Below, one piece after another: positions 59,811 to 64,000 of a stretch of 64,000 nucleotides of DNA. Below the pieces are notes generated by a model, which did not search any database, had not been told where the DNA came from, and saw only the letters and a program-made list of their open reading frames with translations. The position numbers were made by a program, and so were the translations under genes. Every line of letters starts with the position of its first letter. Positions within the stretch are counted from its first letter, which is position 1. Where the stretch lies: assembly GCA_039024635.1 (NCBI GenBank), contig JBCCQA010000003.1:1-64000 (forward strand), given 5' to 3'. This DNA is from Kuafuiihalomonas sp039024635. Lineage in GTDB: Bacteria; Myxococcota; Kuafuiibacteriia; Kuafuiibacteriales; Kuafuiibacteriaceae.

Positions 59811-60335
59811 TCAGGCCGCGAAGCCCTCGCCCTTTTTCCAGTCGGCCCCGCACAGACCGCCGCTCTGGAAGGCCTGGACGGTGCGTAAGACCTCGCTCGG
59901 GCTGCGGCCGACGCTGAGGTCGTTCACGCTGTGAGAGCGAATGATGCCCTTGTCGTCGACGATGATCGTGGCGCGATATGCGATTCCCTCGTCCTCCTTC
60001 AGGACACCGAAGGCCCGGGTGACCTCGTGGTTGGTGTCGGCGAGGATCGGGTGGGTAATCGTCTCGGCGAAGGTGTTCTTGTCGGCGAACCAAGCCTTGT
60101 GGCTGTGGAACGAGTCCGTGCTGGCGCCGATGACCTCGATACCGTCGTCCTGGAAGTCGTCCAGCATGGCCTGGAAGCCGCGGATCTCTGTGGGGCAGAC
60201 GAAGGTGAAGTCCAAGGGGTACCAATAGAGGACGTGCCACTTGCCCTCGTAATCCTTGCTCGAAACCGATTTCTCTTCGCCGTTCACGAAGGCCTTGGCG
60301 GTCCAGAGGGGTGCTTTTTGTCCGATGTAGCTCAT
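59811..60335 (-). CDS. 2-Cys peroxiredoxin, AhpC/Prx1 type
   Basis: 174 residues. Reduces peroxides. The peroxidatic Cys is in DFTFVCPTE (about 47) and the resolving Cys in GGLCGADW (about 163), so it is a typical 2-Cys enzyme. A Shine-Dalgarno (GGAGACAAACATG) and the ATG at 60335 are clear. No ahpF or reductase is adjacent; the thioredoxin-like gene downstream is the nearest possible donor. Confidence 0.93.
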   Translation of the reverse strand: MSYIGQKAPLWTAKAFVNGEEKSVSSKDYEGKWHVLYWYPLDFTFVCPTEIRGFQAMLDDFQDDGIEVIGASTDSFHSHKAWFADKNTFAETITHPILADTNHEVTRAFGVLKEDEGIAYRATIIVDDKGIIRSHSVNDLSVGRSPSEVLRTVQAFQSGGLCGADWKKGEGFAA

Positions 60336-60596
60336 GTTTGTCTCCTGCTCCGGTTTGGAATGGATCTAAATCCGAGGGGGACCTAGCACGATGGACCCGA
60401 GGGCCAAGGCCGAAGCGTCGCTTTGACCCCGAAGTGCGGTTTTTTGCTCACCAATGGTCCTTCTGGCCCTCGCCGGAAGCTCGAGCTCTGAACCCAACAC
60501 CTCGGTTCCTGCTAGGCGCAGCTTCCATACATGAGCCCGTATCGTACATTGGGCCCGTGACTCGTCCCACGTGCAGAAACTAGGGTCTCCTCCTCG
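60336..60596. promoter_or_regulatory. Divergent control region, peroxiredoxin / FHA gene
   Basis: 261 bases without a gene. It must carry the promoter of the peroxiredoxin gene on the minus strand and of the FHA gene on the plus strand. I see no convincing -35/-10 pair or operator, but the right part (around 60530-60560) is less GC-rich than the surroundings. Confidence 0.35.
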
Positions 60597-62018
60597 ATGA
60601 GTACTCCCAACCGCCCGGTCGCCGTGCAGCAAGCCCACGTGGTCATCGATGGTCCGGGCCATGACGCGCGTCCCGTTGCGCTTCGGGAGGGCATCAACGC
60701 CATCGGCAGACTGCCAGCCAACGACATCATCCTGACCGACGCCTTGGTGAGTCGTCATCACGCGCGCATCAGCTTTTTGGAAGGGCGCGCCACTGTCCAG
60801 GATCTCGGAAGTCACAACGGGAGTTTTCTCAACGAGCGCCGCGTGTACACCGCTAGCCTTCGGGACGAAGACGTCATTCGAATCGGATCTTTTCAGCTCA
60901 AGTTCCGCTTCGGACCGCCGCCTTCACAACCCCCCAAGCGAGGTCAAAGCCTCAGCACGCGCAACAGCGCGAAGGCCCAAACCGAGCCTTCGGCCCCGCC
61001 GGGCGTGGCCTCGCTCCTTCTGCGGCTCGTCGACTTGGCCCATGCCAACGCCTCGGACCAGCCCCTCGTGCGTAGTCTGGCCGGCATCGAGCACGCCTTT
61101 CACACCCATGCCGCCGCCATCGTGCGGCGTGAAGCCGACGGATCGATCGTCGTTGCCGCCCAACGCCATCGACAAGGCGGCGAGAAGGACATCGACCTCC
61201 GCATCCCCGAGTGGGTCGTTCAACGTAGATTTCCTATCGCCGTGACCCATCCCTCGAAGGATCCCCGCTTCGTGGGCTGCAAGGCTCTTCATCCTGTCGC
61301 CTGTGTCCCTATTGGCAACCACGAGACCCGAGGCGCCCTGTACGTCGAGCGCGCCGGCCCATCCTTTTCGATCATGGACCTCGACGCCCTTCAAGGCTCG
61401 GCCCATTTGATAGGCGCCATGCTGGACCGAGGTGATCGAGACCGCTCACCCTGGGCCCTGCCGACGCCGGTGGACGGTTCCGGTACCCACCCCCGGCTGC
61501 GTCAGCCTGGCGTGGCCGTGACCCTCGAGATGGCGCCCGCCATCGGGAGCTCCGAAGACGTTCTGATCGACGACCACGGCCTTGGCGAGTGGGCAGCCTT
61601 GGTGCGGGGCTGGGTCCGTCTGGTCGGGCTCAGAAACGGTTACGTCCTGGGCATGGAGAAGGGCCGCCTGGTCGTCGCCTTCCTCGACGACGGCATCGAC
61701 GACGGCGGCCGCAGCGCGGCAGAATGGCTGGCCGGCGTCGCCGAAGGCCTACGCCCGACCCAGGCCGAGCGGCTGCGGGCCGGCGCATGCTGGGCCGAGC
61801 TTCACGTCGAAGTTTGGAACGACGGTCCCGTCCGGCGACTGATCGGGGCGGGTGCGGCCCTGGAGGGCGCCCAGGCGCTCTGCCACCGCGGGGCGCCCGG
61901 TACCGCAACCCTGAGCCCCGAGGTCGCCCGCTCCTTCGATTTCTCGGGGGGCAAGGGCCCGAGAGCCGAGTATGCGATGAATTGGGAAGACGTCGGGCGT
62001 ATGCTCGCAACCCTGTGA
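60597..62018 (+). CDS. FHA domain / GAF-like / cyclase-like multidomain protein
   Basis: 473 residues. The FHA domain (about 25-105) has NAIGRLPANDIILTDALVSRHHARI and QDLGSHNGSFLNERR, the phosphothreonine-binding set. A middle region (about 140-280) resembles a GAF domain (HTHAAAIVRREADGS; ACVPIGNHETRGALYVER). The C-terminal part (about 310-473) recalls a class III cyclase fold without metal-binding Asp pairs, so it is probably not catalytic. It is followed by a coupled J-domain gene (GTGA). The kinase partner is not in the window. Confidence 0.72.
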   Translation: MSTPNRPVAVQQAHVVIDGPGHDARPVALREGINAIGRLPANDIILTDALVSRHHARISFLEGRATVQDLGSHNGSFLNERRVYTASLRDEDVIRIGSFQLKFRFGPPPSQPPKRGQSLSTRNSAKAQTEPSAPPGVASLLLRLVDLAHANASDQPLVRSLAGIEHAFHTHAAAIVRREADGSIVVAAQRHRQGGEKDIDLRIPEWVVQRRFPIAVTHPSKDPRFVGCKALHPVACVPIGNHETRGALYVERAGPSFSIMDLDALQGSAHLIGAMLDRGDRDRSPWALPTPVDGSGTHPRLRQPGVAVTLEMAPAIGSSEDVLIDDHGLGEWAALVRGWVRLVGLRNGYVLGMEKGRLVVAFLDDGIDDGGRSAAEWLAGVAEGLRPTQAERLRAGACWAELHVEVWNDGPVRRLIGAGAALEGAQALCHRGAPGTATLSPEVARSFDFSGGKGPRAEYAMNWEDVGRMLATL

Positions 62019-62371
62019 GCTTTCGGGAGCGCCTCTTCCGCATCGCTCGGGCCGAGTGGTCCGCCGCCCAAAGACGGCTCTTTGACCGAGCCGAGGTCGA
62101 CCCTTTCGAACCGGAACCCTTCGAGGACCCGGGACCGGTCGAACCCAGCCCCAAAGATGGGTCTCTCGCCTCAGCCTACGAGGCCCTGGAGCTCCCGGAA
62201 GGCGCTTCGGCCGAAGCGGCCAAGAAGGCCTACAGGCACCTCATGAAGCGCTACCACCCCGACCTCTTCCCAGAGCCCGAAGACAAGGCCGCCGCCACCC
62301 GGCTGGCCCAAGGCCTCCGTGCGGCCTACGAACGAATCCAGGCTCACGAAAGAACCCGCAAGGCGCGCTGA
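62015..62371 (+). CDS. DnaJ-like J-domain protein
   Basis: 118 residues. A J-domain at about 50-118 has SAYEALELPEGASAEAAKKAYRHLMKRYHPDLFPE with the HPD tripeptide, which stimulates Hsp70 (20-residue blocks within). The N-terminus (about 1-45) is charged with an acidic PFEPEPFEDPGPVEPSP linker. No glycine/phenylalanine or zinc regions. The GTG at 62015 overlaps the FHA stop. It probably targets DnaK to a partner of the FHA protein, which is inference. Confidence 0.78.
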   Translation: MSFRERLFRIARAEWSAAQRRLFDRAEVDPFEPEPFEDPGPVEPSPKDGSLASAYEALELPEGASAEAAKKAYRHLMKRYHPDLFPEPEDKAAATRLAQGLRAAYERIQAHERTRKAR

Positions 62372-62423
62372 ATTCTCAGCACCTATCCTTGCCGCCGTCG
62401 ACATCGTCGGGTGACAAGGAGGC

Positions 62424-64000
62424 ATGACGACGTCGGACTCCCTCGTCCAGATGCCCGGGGACCGCTCACAGCGGACGACGCTCCACGATGCGGTCATCCG
62501 TTTCTCCGGCGACTCGGGAGACGGGATGCAGCTCACCGGAACCCAGTTCACCCAGACTGCGGCTCGCCTCGGGAACGACACCTCGACGTTCCCCGATTTC
62601 CCGGCCGAGATTCGGGCCCCGGCCGGGACCACCTTCGGCGTGTCGGGCTTCCAAATCCACTTCTCTGACCACCGAATCTACACGCCCGGCGACCACCCCG
62701 ACGTGCTGGTGGCGATGAATCCGGCCGCGCTCAAGGTCAATCTGCCCGACCTCAAGCCGAGCGGCATCCTCATCCTGAACGAGGACGCCTTCACGGCCAA
62801 CAACCTGGAGAAGGCGGGCTACACCTCCAATCCTCTGGAGGACGGAAGCCTGACCGCCTATCGGAGCTTCTCCATCCACATCACGACACAGGTGGAGAAG
62901 ATCCAAAGCGAAGGCAGCAAGCTGAGTTTCAAAGAAATTGGGCGAACCAAGAACTTCTGGACCCTCGGCCTGATCTACTACCTGTACTCCCGGCCTCTCG
63001 AGCCCACGCTAGAGTTCATCGACGCCAAGTTCAGGCAGGGTGAGCTGGCCGACGCCAATCGGCGGGCGCTCAAAGCCGGCTACCTTTACGGCGAAGTCGC
63101 CGAGCTCTTTCAGGAGACCTACGAGGTCCGTTCAGCCCAGCTCCAACCGGGCACCTATCGCAACGTGACCGGCAACCAGGCCACGGCCTGGGGAGCCATC
63201 GCCGCGGCCGAGCAAGCCGGCGTTCCGCTCTTCTACGGCTCCTACCCCATCACGCCCGCCTCCGACGTTCTCCACGAACTGTCCCGCCACAAGAGCCTGG
63301 GCGTGCGCACCATGCAGGCAGAGGACGAGATCGCGGCCGTGACGGCCAGCATCGGCGCTAGCTTCGGCGGTATGTTGGCGCTGACCGGATCGTCGGGCCC
63401 GGGCATCGCTCTGAAGACCGAGGGACTGGGTTTGGCGGTGAGCGCCGAGCTCCCTCTGGTCGTCCTGAACGTCCAGCGGGGTGGGCCGTCGACCGGACTC
63501 CCGACCAAGACCGAGCAGGCCGACCTGCTTCAGGCCATCTACGGCCGCAACGGCGAGTGCCCCATCCCGGTCCTGGCGGCGGCTACGCCGTCGGACTGTT
63601 TTCGGATGATGGTGGAGAGCTTCCGCATCGCGCTCAAGTACATGACGCCCGTCATCCTGCTCACCGACGGCTACCTCGCCAACGGCTCCGAGCCCTGGCG
63701 ACTGCCGGAAGAGAACGACCTTCCCAAGATCGAGGCTCGCTTCGCCGAGCCCAGCCCGGACTTTCATCCCTTCCTACGTGACCCGGACACCTTGGCTCGA
63801 GTCTGGCCTTTGCCGGGTCGGGCTGGTCTCGAGCACCGCATCGGAGGGCTGGAGAAGAACCACGACTCGGGCCACATTAGCTACGACCCCGACAACCACG
63901 AGCGGATGATCCAGGTTCGCCAAACCAAGGTGGATCGGGTCGCCCACGATGGAGCACGGACCGAGATCTTCGGCCCTCGGAACGGCAAAGTGCTTCTCCT
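62424..64000 (+). CDS. korA: 2-oxoacid:ferredoxin oxidoreductase, fused gamma-alpha subunit (partial)
   Basis: 525 codons are visible; the gene runs past the window. The N-terminal gamma domain (about 25-205) has RFSGDSGDGMQLTGTQFTQ and GDHPDVLVAMNPAALK; the alpha domain (from about 240) has NQATAWGAIAAAEQAGVPLF, GSYPITPASDVLHEL and GSSGPGIALKTEGLGLAV. It catalyses the CoA-dependent oxidative decarboxylation of a 2-oxoacid, likely 2-oxoglutarate by family resemblance, together with a beta subunit expected downstream. The ATG at 62424 has AAGGAGG upstream. Incomplete at the 3' end. Confidence 0.9.
   Translation, partial: MTTSDSLVQMPGDRSQRTTLHDAVIRFSGDSGDGMQLTGTQFTQTAARLGNDTSTFPDFPAEIRAPAGTTFGVSGFQIHFSDHRIYTPGDHPDVLVAMNPAALKVNLPDLKPSGILILNEDAFTANNLEKAGYTSNPLEDGSLTAYRSFSIHITTQVEKIQSEGSKLSFKEIGRTKNFWTLGLIYYLYSRPLEPTLEFIDAKFRQGELADANRRALKAGYLYGEVAELFQETYEVRSAQLQPGTYRNVTGNQATAWGAIAAAEQAGVPLFYGSYPITPASDVLHELSRHKSLGVRTMQAEDEIAAVTASIGASFGGMLALTGSSGPGIALKTEGLGLAVSAELPLVVLNVQRGGPSTGLPTKTEQADLLQAIYGRNGECPIPVLAAATPSDCFRMMVESFRIALKYMTPVILLTDGYLANGSEPWRLPEENDLPKIEARFAEPSPDFHPFLRDPDTLARVWPLPGRAGLEHRIGGLEKNHDSGHISYDPDNHERMIQVRQTKVDRVAHDGARTEIFGPRNGKVLL

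Overview
This is a GC-rich, gene-dense, mostly chromosomal-housekeeping window. The features fit a Myxococcota/deltaproteobacterial-type organism: a pilB-T-C-S-R block and a pilMNOPQ block of type IV pilus genes, many PilZ, FHA, HEAT and NtrC-type proteins, a split ATP synthase locus, a TLC-HEAT protein, and a surface protein ending in a MYXO-CTERM-like tail. The taxon is inferred from gene content only. There are about 65 protein genes, very often joined by 4-base ATGA/GTGA/TTGA stop-start overlaps. No rRNA, tRNA, CRISPR array, insertion sequence or prophage was recognised.

Layout. 0-3 kb: an RNA uracil methyltransferase and a PilZ protein (minus), then a two-subunit 3-oxoacid CoA-transferase (plus). 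3-7 kb: a prohibitin-like lipoprotein, and a two-gene unit of a degenerate HD-GYP protein and a HEAT-repeat protein. 7-11 kb: an operon of an outer-membrane-like protein, an ECF sigma factor, a zinc anti-sigma factor, a 67-residue protein and a DUF3106 protein. 11-15.5 kb: a tightly packed cassette of a TLC (nucleotide-carrier-type) membrane protein fused to HEAT repeats, a double cyclic-nucleotide-binding-fold protein and an RNase Z-like metallo-hydrolase. 15.5-20.6 kb: a response regulator with a cysteine-pair output module, a plant-type FabI, CtaA, a hypothetical protein, a PilZ protein and an M20 peptidase.

20.6-36.7 kb is one long plus-strand run: pilD, a histidine kinase and NtrC-type regulator, pilMNOPQ, fused aroK-aroB, a cysteine-rich lipoprotein, a Roadblock/LC7 protein, aroQ, efp, accB, accC and a GT4 glycosyltransferase. 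46.3-36.7 kb is the opposing minus-strand run: ribF, aroE, pilB, pilT, pilC, pilS, pilR and a TPR protein. Together they give most of the pilus machine (inner-membrane alignment complex, secretin, extension and retraction motors, platform, prepilin peptidase and PilSR), but no pilin gene lies in the window. The shikimate steps aroB, aroQ, aroE and aroK are distributed around the pilus genes.

46.4-49.2 kb: a large secreted protein with a subtilase-like domain that has lost its catalytic signature, a propeller/FG-GAP-like region and a C-terminal sorting tail. 49.2-49.5 kb: three copies of a 40-base GC-rich repeat separated by hairpins. 49.5-54.9 kb (minus): HAD hydrolase, prmA, rsmE, atpZ-like, a fatty-acid-desaturase-like gene, an atpI-like gene, atpB and atpE; the desaturase interrupts the ATP synthase genes. 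54.9-64 kb: a TlpA-like thioredoxin, a lipoprotein, a 170-base imperfect palindrome, ftsK, lolA, a thioredoxin-like protein, a 2-Cys peroxiredoxin with a clear terminator, an FHA multi-domain protein, a J-domain protein and the start of a gamma-alpha fused 2-oxoacid:ferredoxin oxidoreductase subunit that runs off the window.

Candidates for something undescribed are the TLC-HEAT/CNB/RNase Z-like cassette, the pseudo-subtilase with a MYXO-CTERM-like tail, the desaturase inside the ATP synthase genes, and the two non-coding palindromic structures near 49.3 and 56.1 kb.
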